This document shows, piece by piece, positions 1 to 11,279 of a stretch of 64,000 nt of DNA. Origin of the DNA: Lytechinus pictus. Taxonomy: Eukaryota > Echinodermata > Echinoidea > Temnopleuroida > Toxopneustidae. Position numbers and translations under genes: made by a program. Below the pieces are notes generated by a model, which saw only the letters and a list, made by a program, of their open reading frames with translations, was not told the DNA's origin and searched no databases. Where the stretch lies: positions 27,665,501-27,729,500 of the forward strand of contig NC_087256.1 of assembly GCF_037042905.1 (NCBI RefSeq). The letters run 5' to 3'. Within the stretch, counting starts at the first letter, position 1. Each line of letters begins with the position of its first letter.

Positions 1-90
1 TCAGAGTCCTAGGGAAAAAGGATTTACATTATTTAACAAGAAGAGATAGTTATTATTTCTTGTAGAATCAATTAAGTATTAAAACTTTCG

Positions 91-432
91 ATGACTGAAA
101 TGATTTGTTGGCTTCGAGATGACAAATTTGCTAAATATATTGGAAAAGAAAGATTGATCAGATGGCGAAGGGCAAACAGAGTGTGTAAGAATGGGAATGT
201 GTTGAGGAGAGATATCGATCGTGTTTTGAGAAGGGCGTTTGAGTTCGAGGTGGCTGGTCAGAGGGAAAGGGGGGCAAGCAAAGAAGACATGGAAGAAGAA
301 AATTGTAGAGGTAATAGGAGGATTGGGTTGAGGGAGGAGGATGTACCAAACAGCATGAAGTGGAGGGAGTGGGTGAAGGCGACCCCTGTGAGTGCGAGGT
401 CACTCCAGCAAGCCACATGTAGATTTTCATGA
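91..432 (+). pseudogene. LINE reverse transcriptase C-terminal remnant
   Basis: The 113-residue frame reads like the tail of a retrotransposon reverse transcriptase. It has a segment around VLRRAFEFEVAGQRERG, then a basic stretch and IGLREEDVPNSMKWREWV, which matches the general pattern 'GQR.RGRPK..W......R.IGL..EDV.....WR..V' known from the C-terminal end of RTE/jockey-like LINE proteins. There is no catalytic YADD box or endonuclease here, so this is only the 3' end of a 5'-truncated, decayed copy. The GRPK core is damaged (GASKED). It is cut off by the window start or by truncation. The clade assignment is from memory of the family and is not certain. Confidence 0.5.
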
Positions 433-437
433 AGGCA

Positions 438-620
438 AAGGCTTGGTCCCACTGCACTTACGGATGCAGAGAGGATGTAAAACGGAAAAGAATCTTGCCT
501 ATTTCGTCTATTGTCTGGAGCGGATGAAAACAGATGGGAACCCCACCCCAAAATTTTGCTTGTACACTGTATCTGTTATGATTACGTGTTGTGTCCGTCG
601 GCCAGTGGGACCAGGCCTTA
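438..620. repeat. Short inverted-repeat element (MITE-like)
   Basis: The ends are imperfect inverted repeats: AAGGCTTGGTCCCACTG at the left and CAGTGGGACCAGGCCTT at the right. It has no coding content. It sits directly downstream of the LINE remnant. Confidence 0.55.
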
Positions 621-639
621 ACAGAGTGTGTTATTAACT

Positions 640-1250
640 GAAGACAATCTTTCAGTCTAGAAAGAAGGGAATGTTCTTCATCTTCTTGATAGTTTCTAAA
701 TTCTAATTAAATCAAAACAATTACAAGAAAATATGGAAAAATAGATAGGCATAAATTCTAATTAAATCACATCAATAACAAGAAAATATGGATAAATAGA
801 TAGGCATTTCATGGATGTAAAGATGTGGAATGTGAAATTTCATGAACTTTTGGGGAAGGTTTTTTTTTTACCCCCCCCCCCCTCGTTTAACGGTTAACCC
901 GTACAGCTCATTTATCAATAGCATTTAAACATTACACAAAATAAATGTGATGACTCAGGCCGAACCTAGTTCTACCACGAACATAAAATTACCTTAAACA
1001 AGACATCTTCCAGGCTACGTTTGGAACTAAGTTGAACAAAACTTTTCTTTTTGTCATCTGCTGATCTTGTGGTGCGTCTGGATACGGCACCTCTTGGAAA
1101 ATCCTCCTCCATCTTTGAATCGGTTGTCTCAAAATAATCACCCCGTCTATAGCTGTCCTTATTAAACCTTCAAAATAAAATTGAAGGCAAAAAATAGATT
1201 AGATGGCAAAAAGACTTTACTGCAGAGATTGATAGTTCTAGCCCACTCAC
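640..1250. other. AT-rich non-coding stretch
   Basis: I see no gene. A roughly 60-bp unit is repeated at about 700-810 ('aattctaattaaatca ... aagaaaatatgga.aaatagataggca'). A poly-T/poly-C run lies near 860-885. The remainder is unremarkable. Confidence 0.4.
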
Positions 1251-1254
1251 ACGT

Positions 1255-2265
1255 ATTGCGAGGTTAGTATGCTATACTAACCTCGCACTACGAACGTGTT
1301 TACGCAATGGATTTTAGAGTTTTCGTTTAAAGGTCAAGTCCACCTCAGAAAAATGTTGATTTGTATCAATAGAGCAAAATCAGACAAGTACAATGCTGAA
1401 AATTTCATCAAAATCGGATGTAAAATAAGAAAGTTATGACATTTCAAAGTTTCGCTTATTTTTAACAAAATAGTTATATGAACGAGCCAGTTACATCCAA
1501 ATGAGAGAGTCGATGATGTCACTCACTCACTATTTCTTTTGTTTTTTATTGTTTTAATTATACAATATTTCAATTTTTACGAATTTGATGATTAGGACCT
1601 CCTTGCCTGAAGCACAAAATGTTAAAATAATGGAATTCCACGTGTTCAGGACGGAATGAAACTTCATTTCAAATGACAATGACGAGAAAATCAAAATATT
1701 TCATATTTCATATAATAAAATACAAAAGAAATAGTGAGTGAGTGATGTCATCAGTTCCCTCATTTGCATACCAACCGAGATGTGCATATAACTGTTTTGT
1801 GAAATGAAGCGAAACTTTAAAATGTCATAACTTCCTTATTTTACATCCGATTTTGATGAAATTTTCAGTGTTATGCTTGTTGAATTTTTCTCTTTTTATT
1901 CAAATCAAGTTTTTGTTGGGGTGGACTTGTCCTTTAACATCGCTTCATAACGCGAATAATGTTAGCCGAAACTCATTCCGCTAAGTACTCACCAGGGCTT
2001 TTTCTGGTGAAAAGCATTCCATTTTCATTTTTAAAAATATTTTTTATATAAAAAGCACATTAAAAAAAAGAGCAAAATCGCTTACCCTCGGCCTGGAATG
2101 TGGCTTCACATGTCTCTTTCCAGAAATAAAAGGAAGGCCGTTGGTGGCGCTAATACTATTCACAACCTTAATTCAGCTTGTCGGTATTTATTGTAGATTC
2201 TTGATTCATTGTATGCGCAATTCCCATGATTGTTTGATAAAATATAGACACCAATAAATGCAATA
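1255..2265. repeat. Dispersed repeat 'U', copy A, left part
   Basis: This is the same repeat as the one at 18915-19770. It begins with a perfect-looking palindrome built on GCGAGGTTAGTAT/ATACTAACCTCGC (1258-1286). It continues through a conserved stretch at 2070-2185 (ttggtggcgctaata..ttcacaacctt.attcagct). The copy is interrupted by a fold-back element at 1331-1933 and broken again near 2266 by a TGACC-rich element. Its right part resumes after about 6483. No open frame of note. Confidence 0.6.
1331..1933. mobile_element. Fold-back element 1, TTAA-flanked
   Basis: The two halves are long imperfect inverted repeats. The ends are AGGTCAAGTCCACC and GGTGGACTTGTCCT, directly flanked by TTAA at 1327-1330 and 1934-1937. 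The arms carry 'aatttcatcaaaatcgga' and 'aagttatgacatttcaaag' words shared with the fold-backs at 29.7, 48.5, 56.4 and 62.4 kb. It has no ORF, so it is a non-autonomous DNA element. The TTAA duplication fits piggyBac- or Kolobok-type transposition, which is an inference. Confidence 0.75.
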
Positions 2266-3121
2266 ACAAGTGGAATGCCTCTGGCGGTCTCACCTGCATC
2301 ACGCGATTCAATATAGCATCAGTGCTGACTTTGAAAACTACTATTAAATAATTATTCACAAAAACACCATTCATATGATATATTACTACGTTCATTGATA
2401 TTTGACCTTGATCATGTGACCTTAAACTTGTCAGTGATACTTAATTACCCCTATATCCACATTTTATAAACTATATCTATAGACTTTGAAAGTTATGACA
2501 GCAATCTAATAATTACCTCTAAAATGGCCACAGTTCAATGACCTTAAATGACCTTTGACTTTCGTCATGTGAACTGAAACTCGCATGAGATGTTCAGTGA
2601 TACTTGATGACTCTTATGTCCACGTTTTATGAACTAGACCAATACACTTACACAGATATGATGGTAATTCAACAAATACCCCCAACTTGGCCAAAGTTCA
2701 TTGACCCTAAATGACCTTTGACCTTTAATCATGTGACCTCAAACTTGCACAGGATGTTCAGTGATACTTGATTAACCTTATGTCCAAGTTTCATGAACTA
2801 GGTCCATATATTTTCTAAGTTATGATGACATTTCAAAAACTTAACCTTAGGTTAAGATTTTGATGTTGATTCCCCCAACATGGTCTAAGTTCATTGACCC
2901 TAAATGACCTTTGACCTTGGTCATGTGACCTGAAACTAAAGCAGGATGTTCAGTAATACTTGATTAACCTATATGGCCAAGTTTCATGAACTAGGTCCAT
3001 ATACTTTCTAAGTTATGCTGTCATTTCAAAAACTTAACCTTCGGTTAAGATTTGGTGTTGACGCCGCCGCCGTCGGAAAAGCGGCGCCTATAGTCTCACT
3101 CTGCTTCGCAGGTGACACAAA
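2266..3121. repeat. TGACC-rich repeat element, copy 1
   Basis: It starts with 'aacaagtggaatgcctctgg' and ends with 'tctgcttcgcaggtgacac'. The interior is made of diverged units of about 150-190 bp, each with TGACCTTTGACC-like words, 'gtcatgtgacctgaaac', 'ggatgttcagtgatacttga' and 'catgaactaggtccata'. The ends contain short inverted matches (GTCTCACCTGCAT against ATGCAGGCGAGAC in copy 2), so the repeat array sits inside a TIR-like element. It is non-coding. Confidence 0.65.
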
Positions 3122-3583
3122 AACCGTACTTTTTATATTATTTTTGCTGACTAAAATACTGTTTGGAAAACATTCAATGCGATGACAAATTAAACAAAAA
3201 AATAGAAAATTCTACATACCTTGATTGAACGAAGCCCGCAGTGCTCAGTAGAGGTGCACGACCAATATGGGAGACTCTCTCCAATAGGGGAGACAATCTC
3301 CCACATTGGAGACTTGCTTTGCAAAAGGACAAAAGAAACAACACCAACAAAAGCATGATTTTTTCCACCAAAAATTTTGTCTCACTGAGGTCAGAAGCCC
3401 ATTTGTTTTGTGTGTGATTGACAACAAAAATCCTTATCAAAACAAAAGTAGATGGTGAATATTTAAAGTAGACGGTGAAAAGGGGTAATTTTTCATGAGG
3501 AATCTGCTTATCACATTTTTATTTGCCGCCAAGGTAGTCCTTTTGCAGCAAATGTAAACAAAGGAAATTGGACTCCAAAAGTA

Positions 3584-4771
3584 AACAAGTGGAACGCCTC
3601 TGGCAGTCTCGCCTGCATTACGCAATTTAATATAGCAGCAGTGCTAACTTTGAAAACTACTATAAAATAATCATTCACAAAAACATCATTCATATAATGA
3701 CATAATACCACGTTCATTGACCATAAATGACAGTTGAACGGAGACTTAAGACTGTCAACTACACCCATGTCCACATTTCATTCACTCTATCCATAAACTT
3801 TCAAAGTTATGATGGCACTTCAACAATTACCCCAACATGGCCTAAGTTTATTTACCTTAACTGAACTTTGACTTGGTTTTGTGACCTGAAACTCACAGGG
3901 GATGTTCAGTGATGCTTGATTACTCTTATATCCCAAGTTTTATGAACTAGATCCATAAACTTTCACAGTTAGGATGGTAATTCAACAAATACCCCCAACA
4001 CGGCCAAAGTTCATTGACCTTTAATGACCTTTGACCATGGTCATGTGACCTGAAACTCGTACAGGATGTTCAGTGATACTTGATTACTCTTATGTCCAAG
4101 TTTTATGAACTAGATCCATAAACTTTCAGAGCTAGGATGGTAATTTAACATATACCCCCAACACGGCCAAAGTTTATTGACCTTAAATGACCATTGACCA
4201 TGGTCATGTGACCTGAAACTCGCACAGGATATTCAGTGGTACTTGATTAACCTAATGTCCAAGTTTCATGAACTAAATCCATAAATTTTCAAAGTTATGA
4301 TGGTAATTCAACAAATACCCCCAACTTGGCCAAAGTTCATTGACCCTAAATGACCTTTGACCTTAGTCATGTGACCTGAAACTCAGGCAGGATGTTAACT
4401 AATACTTGATTAACCTTATGCCCAAGTTTCATGAACTAGGTCCATATACTTTCTAAGTTATGATGTCATTTCAAAAACTTAACCTTTGGTTAAGATTTTG
4501 AAAATAATTTTCCCAACATGGTCTAAGTTCATTGACCCTAAATGACCTTTGACCTTGGTCATGTGACCTGAAACTCAGGCGGGATGTTCAGTAATACTTG
4601 ATTAACCTTATGTCCAAGTTTCATGAACTAGGTCCATATACTTTCTAAGTTATGATGTCATTTCAAAAACTTAACCTTAGGTTAAGATTTGATGTTGACG
4701 CCGCCACCGCCGCCGTCGGAAAAGCGGCGCCTATAGTCTCGCTCTGCTATGCAGGCGAGACAAAAACTGGA
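3584..4771. repeat. TGACC-rich repeat element, copy 2
   Basis: It has the same ends and the same internal units as 2266-3121 but more units (about five). Perfect TGACCTTTGACC words occur at 4025, 4351 and 4543, and a TGACCATTGACC variant near 4187. It ends with a GC-rich hairpin, 'ccgtcggaaaagcggcgcc', and then 'tatagtctcgctctgc'. It is non-coding. Confidence 0.65.
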
Positions 4772-5032
4772 GACTGTCTCTGAAATTGGATACCCAAATT
4801 CTTTACAAAAGTCTCTGATATTGGAGATAATCTCCCACATTGGAGACAGTCTGTATAGCAGAGCGAGACTATAGGCGCCGCTTTTCCGACGGCGGCGGCG
4901 TCTATAGTCTCGCTCTGCTATGCAGGCGAGACAAAAACTGGAGACTGTCTCTGAAATTGGATACCCAAATTCTTTACAAAAGTCTCTGATATTGGAGATA
5001 ATCTCCCACATTGGAGACAGTCTCCAATATTG
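4735..5032. repeat. Local duplication with inverted spacer
   Basis: A block of about 120 bp (gtctcgctctgctatgcagg ... cacattggagacagtct) occurs at about 4737-4851 and again at about 4907-5022. Between them lies an inverted copy of the GC-rich hairpin end (4853-4905). The 144-residue minus-strand frame at 4682-5116 contains the same 40-residue peptide twice. That is a by-product of the DNA duplication and not a gene. Confidence 0.7.
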
Positions 5033-5058
5033 GCCGTGCGCCTCTACTGGTGCTATAT

Positions 5059-6474
5059 CAAGGCTCCACATTAACTTTTTTTGGTGGTGGCCCGTTCGGG
5101 CCACCAAAACCATCAAATAATTTTTTTTGGTGGCCCGATATTAAAGTTTGGTGGCCCGAAAAATATAAAGAAAAACATTAAAAATGAATAAAACAAACTT
5201 CTGAAATATTAATTCTGCAGCCACTACCACTAAGTTCCTTTCACTTTATACATCTTAGTGTAGTAGGTTTCATGGTACACCATGTATCTTTCTTGGGCAT
5301 ATGTTGGTCCTGAAAAGGACCACCCAATCTCAACGTTTTGACAAGTGTGTTCTTGTCGTCCTCCTGAGGAGGAAGAAGCCATTACATATATTTTCAACAG
5401 CTGTGGCAACAGTCTATTCTGACTGGAATATAAAAAGCCAAGCATATAATTTTCACTTACCTTTTGGGAATGGCACATTTCTATTTTTATATCCTTTAGT
5501 TTGTATTATTTTATTTTCAGTAGAAACATATTTTTTAATCAGGCATATTCAATGGGAAGGGGTATAAATGGTTTAACCACTGTCAAAAAAAAATGAAAGA
5601 AAAAAAAAGAAAACGGAAAAAACTTTATTGGAAAAAAAGTGTGAGAAAAGTCCTTCCCTATATATATTTGCCAAAATGTTGGAAAAAAAATCACATTTCA
5701 TATCAATGAAATGCCTTCCCAAAGTATTTACTTTCTCAAGAGTGGTTTAAGAAGTCATTTATAAACAAGAAAGAAAGAAACTGTCTGTTTGTTTAAGGCT
5801 AGAAAATACACAGCTTCGAAAGAAACCAAGTATCAACATACATACAAATGCACACGTGGGACTGTGATGTACTTGCCTATGTGTTTTTATGTGTATTAAT
5901 TCATGTGGAAATCGGTCTTTTTGAGTCAAAAGAGAGGTCATAATTCCTCTTCTTAATACTTGCAAATAATCAGGGTACACCAGATTTTCGTAATATAGAC
6001 TGTAGAATTTCATTTCATTGGTGTAAAAGGTGACTTTGACTTAGATTTTCAAAGTTCTGTGGAAGATTTCTCAGCAGCAACATTTTTTATCGCAGCTCCC
6101 TGAGTCTGAATAGGCTGAGCTAGATCTAGAGCACAGCTGTATGCAGTGGCTTCATGCAAAGCTCACGCCAGCCGGCCGGCGCGGCTGGCTGGATAATAGC
6201 TACTGTATGCTATAGCTGTAGGCCTAATATGCAAACTGTGTGTGTGTGTATTTGTGTGTAGATCAACAAAAAAGGCGCATGACGAACTGGCTTGCAATTT
6301 GAGCTGTAGAAAGTTGATAAATGCGTGCAAAATTGGGAGAAAAATTGCGCTACTTTGAAAATTATTGGTTGCCCGATTCGGGCCACCAAAACTTAACATT
6401 TTATCAATAATGGTTGCCCGAGGTGAATTTTTGGTGGCCCCGGGCCACCGGGCCACCGCTAATGTCGAGCCTTG
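5059..6474. mobile_element. Non-autonomous TIR element with 7-bp target duplication
   Basis: The ends CAAGGCTCCACATTAAC and GCTAATGTCGAGCCTTG are inverted repeats with two mismatches. Both are flanked by GCTATAT (5052-5058 and 6475-6481). Subterminal GGTGGCCCG/CGGGCCACC words are clustered at both ends. The inside is AT-rich without a long ORF. A 7-8 bp duplication would suit a hAT-type element, which is an inference. Confidence 0.75.
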
Positions 6475-6482
6475 GCTATATG

Positions 6483-6850
6483 CTAGCTACCGTTCGTTTG
6501 TCAATAAACGTTCCACCACGCACCAGTCGTCTTTACGCTCAGTAAAAAGATTGGACACTTTGTCGACTTCGCATAACGCTTTGCATCGATTTACATCTAA
6601 AATAGTTTTTGTGCCTGGTCTTTCCCTTGTGGTGTCTTTGATATGAAGACAAATCGCGCGCCATCTTAATCTTTAGCTAATTAGACGACAAATTTGTGAA
6701 ATAGAAGCAAGCTCCGAACAACAACGTATTTTGTCAACAAGAAAAATAAACGCTTTAAAGTTAAATGACGCTATTTGAGGGATATTCATCATATTAGGAA
6801 GAGTTGACTTCACATCGTTCGGTAAGTTTCGTAGGACTCACTAGTGTCAG
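6483..6850. repeat. Dispersed repeat 'U', copy A, right part
   Basis: It matches 19490-19745: 'aagattggacactt..cgacttcgc.taa', 'tctttcccttgtggtgtctt' and 'aaatcgcgcgcc', ending near 'cggtaagt'. This is the rest of the copy interrupted at 2266. Confidence 0.55.
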
Positions 6851-7755
6851 ACACTAGGACTTTAGGAGTTCATTTCATAAAACCTCTTCTAAAAATAAAA
6901 TTCGCAGGAGTTTGTTGCAATTTTGCACGCGCCGTGCCTTCATTCAATTTTCCTGTACACGGCGGCAGTAATGCACCTATATGGGTGGTTCTAGCCCAAC
7001 ATTATATTGCATTGTTAGACAGCAAACAGATTAAACATGTGAAAGAAAAAGATTGTCGTATGACAATTAAAAACATACATGACCAAAGCAAGTACTGTAC
7101 TACTGACTAAGCACAACAAATGCCTATACCCAGTGATTAAGGTCCAATGCATTTCGAACGTCTGTTTCACGGAATTGTGTTTTCCCTATTCGACATATGT
7201 ACATAATAATTGCATGCGCCGGCAATGGAAACGGCTTCTTTTAAATTAATTCTACGAAAAGGTGTCCTAGAATCTGGCTCTGTAAAACATTCATCCCGCC
7301 GATTAGGGAGCCAATATGACCCTAAATCTATCGAGTATAGTATCGATTGTTTGCATTATTATACTTACTTTTCTTAATTTACCAATGACAGCTCCAGTAA
7401 CGACATTCTAGCGCATTTTGATTGTCCCAGATTTCGATCTTTCAAGAGAACAACATCATCGACGCACGTGCACCATAACAGCGAATGTGGTTAAACGCTA
7501 GTCTGCGCTGCAGGCACAGACCCTAATTGGAATTTTGATCAACAAGTGTGCCTCTACGCATAGACTAGCACTGAGCGAGGGGGGCTTCAGTACACAAGCC
7601 TGAAGGCATGAGTAGGCTGCACATTCAGACCCATAACTCGAGTGAAGGGTTTGCCCAGCAGACTAGCTAAACGCTAGGCTCCCCCAAAAAGACCCTTTCG
7701 GATGTATATCTGGTTCACATTTTATAGACATTGACTATATATGGAGCTACCTAAT
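6850..7755. other. Non-coding stretch, nothing recognised
   Basis: I found no convincing exon, RNA gene or clear repeat boundary. A small imperfect palindrome (cactagtgtcagacactag) lies at about 6839-6858. Confidence 0.4.
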
Positions 7756-7757
7756 CT

Positions 7758-8158
7758 ATAATGATGCGAGCGGGAATCGTGAGCTGAAAACGTTTATTAA
7801 TTCGACCTGAAAACTGCAATATTCTCAGCACAATTTTGTAATTGAACTCAACGTGATAGTATATTTAACCATATGGACCCTACAAAAATTAACGCGAGTT
7901 AAATCGCTAGCTGAAAATTGTTGATATTATTCTGGCCTTTAAAAAAAAATGAAATTTCAAGCACTTTTTTTAACTTTCGAACTGGATTAACAGGGGGATT
8001 AACTTGATGCGAGCACGCCAAAAGCAAGCTGAAAATTTTTGAAAGTTTGACCTGAAAACTGGACATTTATTTGAACCCTTTATAAACCACTGATGCTAGC
8101 ACGAAGTGCGAGTTGAAAATTTTTGAGATTCTGGCCTAAAAACTAAACATAATATAAG
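7758..8158. repeat. Degenerate tandem repeat of about 100-130 bp
   Basis: Four diverged units share 'gatgcgagc..' followed by 'gagctgaaaatttttga' and 'ctggcctgaaaactg', at about 7761, 7885, 8007 and 8090. It is non-coding. Confidence 0.55.
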
Positions 8159-9300
8159 CATGAACTTTGATTTTACGTACCTCATAACTGGACAGGCAAT
8201 TAGAGATTTTAGGCTCTATATTTATTTATTTATTTATTCATTTATTCATTTATTCATTTATTCATTTATTCATTTATTCATTTATTTATTTATTTATATA
8301 TTAAAACATAGATACAAGTCATATGATACAAAGTTCCAAGGACTAATTAAACTAAACATGACTTGTGTACAATAATTATTACAAATTCGTAAATAAATTC
8401 AATAGTATAACCAAAACAGATTACTGAACATCGAACAAAGAAAATATAAATGAATAACGAAAACCAGTAATATGAGAATATAGTATTATTATCACAGAAG
8501 TCAACGCAGCTAGTATAGGCCTATATGCCTACTTTTTACTTTAGCAGACCCCCCCAAAAAAAAAAAAATAATAATAATAATAGACCTAATAATGGAAAAA
8601 CCTCGATTTATTCCTATCTTTTGTCCTTTCCCCATTATTCTTTTGATTCCTTTTCCCTTCAACTGATCTATTTCTCCCCCCCCCCCCTTCCTCTCTCAAT
8701 TTCCATTATTCACCTTTTCTTTTTTCTCTCTTCTAGCTGTTCTTTCCTCTTAGTCCCTTTCCTTTCTTCCTGGCCTCTCTCTCGATCTCTTCCCTTCCTT
8801 TGTTTGTTTCCCCTCTCAATCCTTCTTTTCCCTCTCTTTCTCCCCTTCCTTCTCACTTCTTTTTCTCAGTTAGTTCATTTTCCTTATGTGATTTTCCCAC
8901 TTTCCTTTCTTTTTCTCTCTCTATATTTCTTCCCTTCCTTATTGTGTCCTTGTTCCAGACCTGTCCCTTAATCCTCGGTACCCCCCGGCTTTTCCTCAGT
9001 TCTCGATCCGCCATTTCCCATTTTGCCCTCATCAATTTTCCCTTCCCGATCCCCTTCTCTCATTTCTCTGCTTTCACTCTCTTGCTCTCCCTTTCACTCT
9101 CTCCCTTCCCCTCGACTCTCTTCTTTCTTTTCTTTCTCCTTTCTCTCTTTTGTCCCTTGCTTTTCTTTTCCCGGGGATGATCCCTATCCCCTTTAATTCC
9201 CTTCTTTCCTTCTCCCCTTTCCCCCCGGCTTGGCCCTTCTCGTGATCCGCTTTCATTTTTGTTTTCTTAATATGTACCCTTCATCACATTCTCATCTTTT
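8159..9300. repeat. 1.15-kb tandem duplication, unit 1
   Basis: It begins 'catgaactttgattttacgt', then has a (TTTA/TTCA)n microsatellite at 8218-8300 and a polypyrimidine tract of about 670 bp at 8590-9260 on the plus strand. It ends 'acccttcatcacattctcat'. The long frames here (148 and 126 residues) consist of Ser, Pro, Phe and Leu only and are low-complexity artefacts of the tract. Confidence 0.75.
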
Positions 9301-9310
9301 AAGTATAACC

Positions 9311-10538
9311 ATGAACTTTGATTTTATCTCATAACTGGACAGGCAATTAGGGCTTTTAGGCTCCTATATTTATTTATTTGTTTGTTCATTTATTTATTTA
9401 TTTGTATTATTTATTTATTTATCTATTAATTATTTATTTATTCCTTTAATTAATTATTTTTTTCATTTATTTATTTGTTTATTTATATATTTGGTTGAAA
9501 ACATAGATACAAGTCATGATACAAAGTTTCAAGGACCAACTTAAACTGAACATGACTTGTATACAATATCATTACAACAAATTCGTAAATAAATTCACTA
9601 GTAACCAAAACAGATTACTGAACATCGAACAAATTAAGAAAATATAAATGAATTCAACAAGAAAGCTATCATTAAAATTAACGAAAACCACTGTATGAGA
9701 GTGGTATTATTATCACAGAAGTCAATGCATAATTAAGCCTATATAGGCCTACTTTTTACTTTAGCAGACCCCCCCAAAAAAACAAAAAAAAATAATGGAA
9801 AAACCTTGATATATTCTTCCTATAGTTTGTCTTTTCCCCGTTATTCTTTTGATTCCTTTTCCCTTCAACTGATCTACTTCTCCCCCTCTTTCCTCTCTCA
9901 ATTTCCATTATCAAAACCTTCTCTTTTTTCTCTATTCTGTTCTTTCCTCTCAGTCCCTTTCCTTTCTTCCCGGCCTTTCTTCCTGGCCTCTCTCTCTCTT
10001 CCCTCCCTTGTTTATTGTTTCCCCTCTCAATATCCTTCTTTTCCCTCTCTTAATTCTCCCCTTCCTTCTCACTTCTTTTCCTCAGTTAATTCTCATTCTC
10101 TTTCATTTTCCTTACGATTTTCCCACTTTCCTTTCTTTTCTCTCTCTATTTCGTCCCTTCCTTATATAGTCTTGTTCCAGACCTGTCTCTTAATCCTTTG
10201 TATACTCCCCCCCCCCCCGGCTTTTCCTCAGTTCTCGATCCATTTCCCATTTTGCTCTCATCAATTTTCCCTTCCCGATCCCTTTCTCTCATTTCTCTGC
10301 TTTCACTCGCTTGCTCTCCTTTTCATTTCTCTCTCCCTTCTCTTTCTTCCCCTCTCTTCTTTCTTTTCCTTCTTTCTCTCTTGTCCCTATCAATTCCCGG
10401 GGAATTATCTATCCCATCCCCTTAATTTAATTCCCTTCTTTTCTTTTCCCCTTTTCCCTCGGCTTGGCCCTTCTCGTGATCCGCTTTCATTTTTTCTTTT
10501 TCTTCCCCTTATAATGTACCCTTCATCACATTCTCATG
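9311..10538. repeat. 1.15-kb tandem duplication, unit 2
   Basis: It has the same order of parts as 8159-9300: 'catgaactttgattttatct', a TTTA-type microsatellite at 9362-9495, 'acatagatacaagtcat', a polypyrimidine tract at 9800-10520, and 'acccttcatcacattctcat'. The units differ by substitutions and small indels, so the duplication is not recent. The 281-residue frame is low complexity and not a gene. Confidence 0.75.
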
Positions 10539-10539
10539 G

Positions 10540-11200
10540 GGCGGGGGGCAACGCCCCTTCGGTCCCCCTTGGATCCGTTCCTCCGGGAATTTTATTAATC
10601 TCTATAGCCTTTAGGGCCATATGTTTTCAATATAGCACTTATTTTTATTGACTTTCAGTCCCGGCTCTCTTCGCGGCATATATCATGGCATATGGGATGG
10701 CACTTTTTTTTGTAAATCAAGCAAATGCAAAAATTAAGGGCCAACTGAGGGAAGTTTCCAAAACTTATACACCCCCCCCCCCCCACCCTTCGATCTCCAC
10801 AATCGACTGACGCGGCGCTGGCTGAACATCGATACAGTTAACTGTATAAAAACGAGGTCGACTCTAATCAATTGAATTTACGTGCGGTCGATTACTGATC
10901 GGCAAATCTGATCAGTGATTCCAGTCCATCATTTTGAAGAGTAAAAAACATTCAAAATGAAAATAGTATTAAAATAGTAGTATTCAAAATAAAAACAATT
11001 ATAACTTTCTATATTTTTTAAAATCTAAAATAATGTTTTAAAAGATAAAATATTTACATGTATTATTATAATTTTTATGTCTTAAAAGGTAATTCAATTG
11101 CCAATTGGAATCCACCATCGCACTTGGTTCACTTCTCTTTTTTTGGAAGAAAAACTATGTAAGTATTTGAGCATTTCCTCCCGATTTATTGAATAAAAAT
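10540..11200. other. Non-coding stretch
   Basis: I see no gene. There is a short G/C-rich motif (ggggcaacgcccc) at about 10548 and a poly-C run at about 10771-10785. The rest is AT-rich. Confidence 0.35.
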
Positions 11201-11279
11201 TGATAATATAATCACACTGAAATTCTGTTATGCATAAAAATGATATTTATCTAAATTTCCTTTAAAAAATTGATTTGAT

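Larger units (their letters stand above)
3240..5054. mobile_element. Composite TIR element around TGACC repeat copy 2
   Basis: The outer ends at 3240-3315 and 4985-5054 are inverted copies of one another (AGTAGAGGTGCACGACCAATAT against ATATTGGCCGTGCGCCTCTACT, continuing into GGAGACTGTCTCC-type words). The interior holds the second TGACC-rich unit and a local duplication. It has no transposase, so it is a non-autonomous element or nested elements. The exact ends are uncertain. Confidence 0.55.

Noticed and set aside
4682-5116. 144-residue minus-strand frame with an internal peptide repeat
   Set aside because: The peptide repeat comes from a DNA duplication within a non-coding mobile element.
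8525-10651. Long frames of 148, 126 and 281 residues rich in Ser, Phe, Leu and Pro
   Set aside because: They lie wholly in duplicated polypyrimidine DNA, where stop codons are rare. No domain, no splice context.
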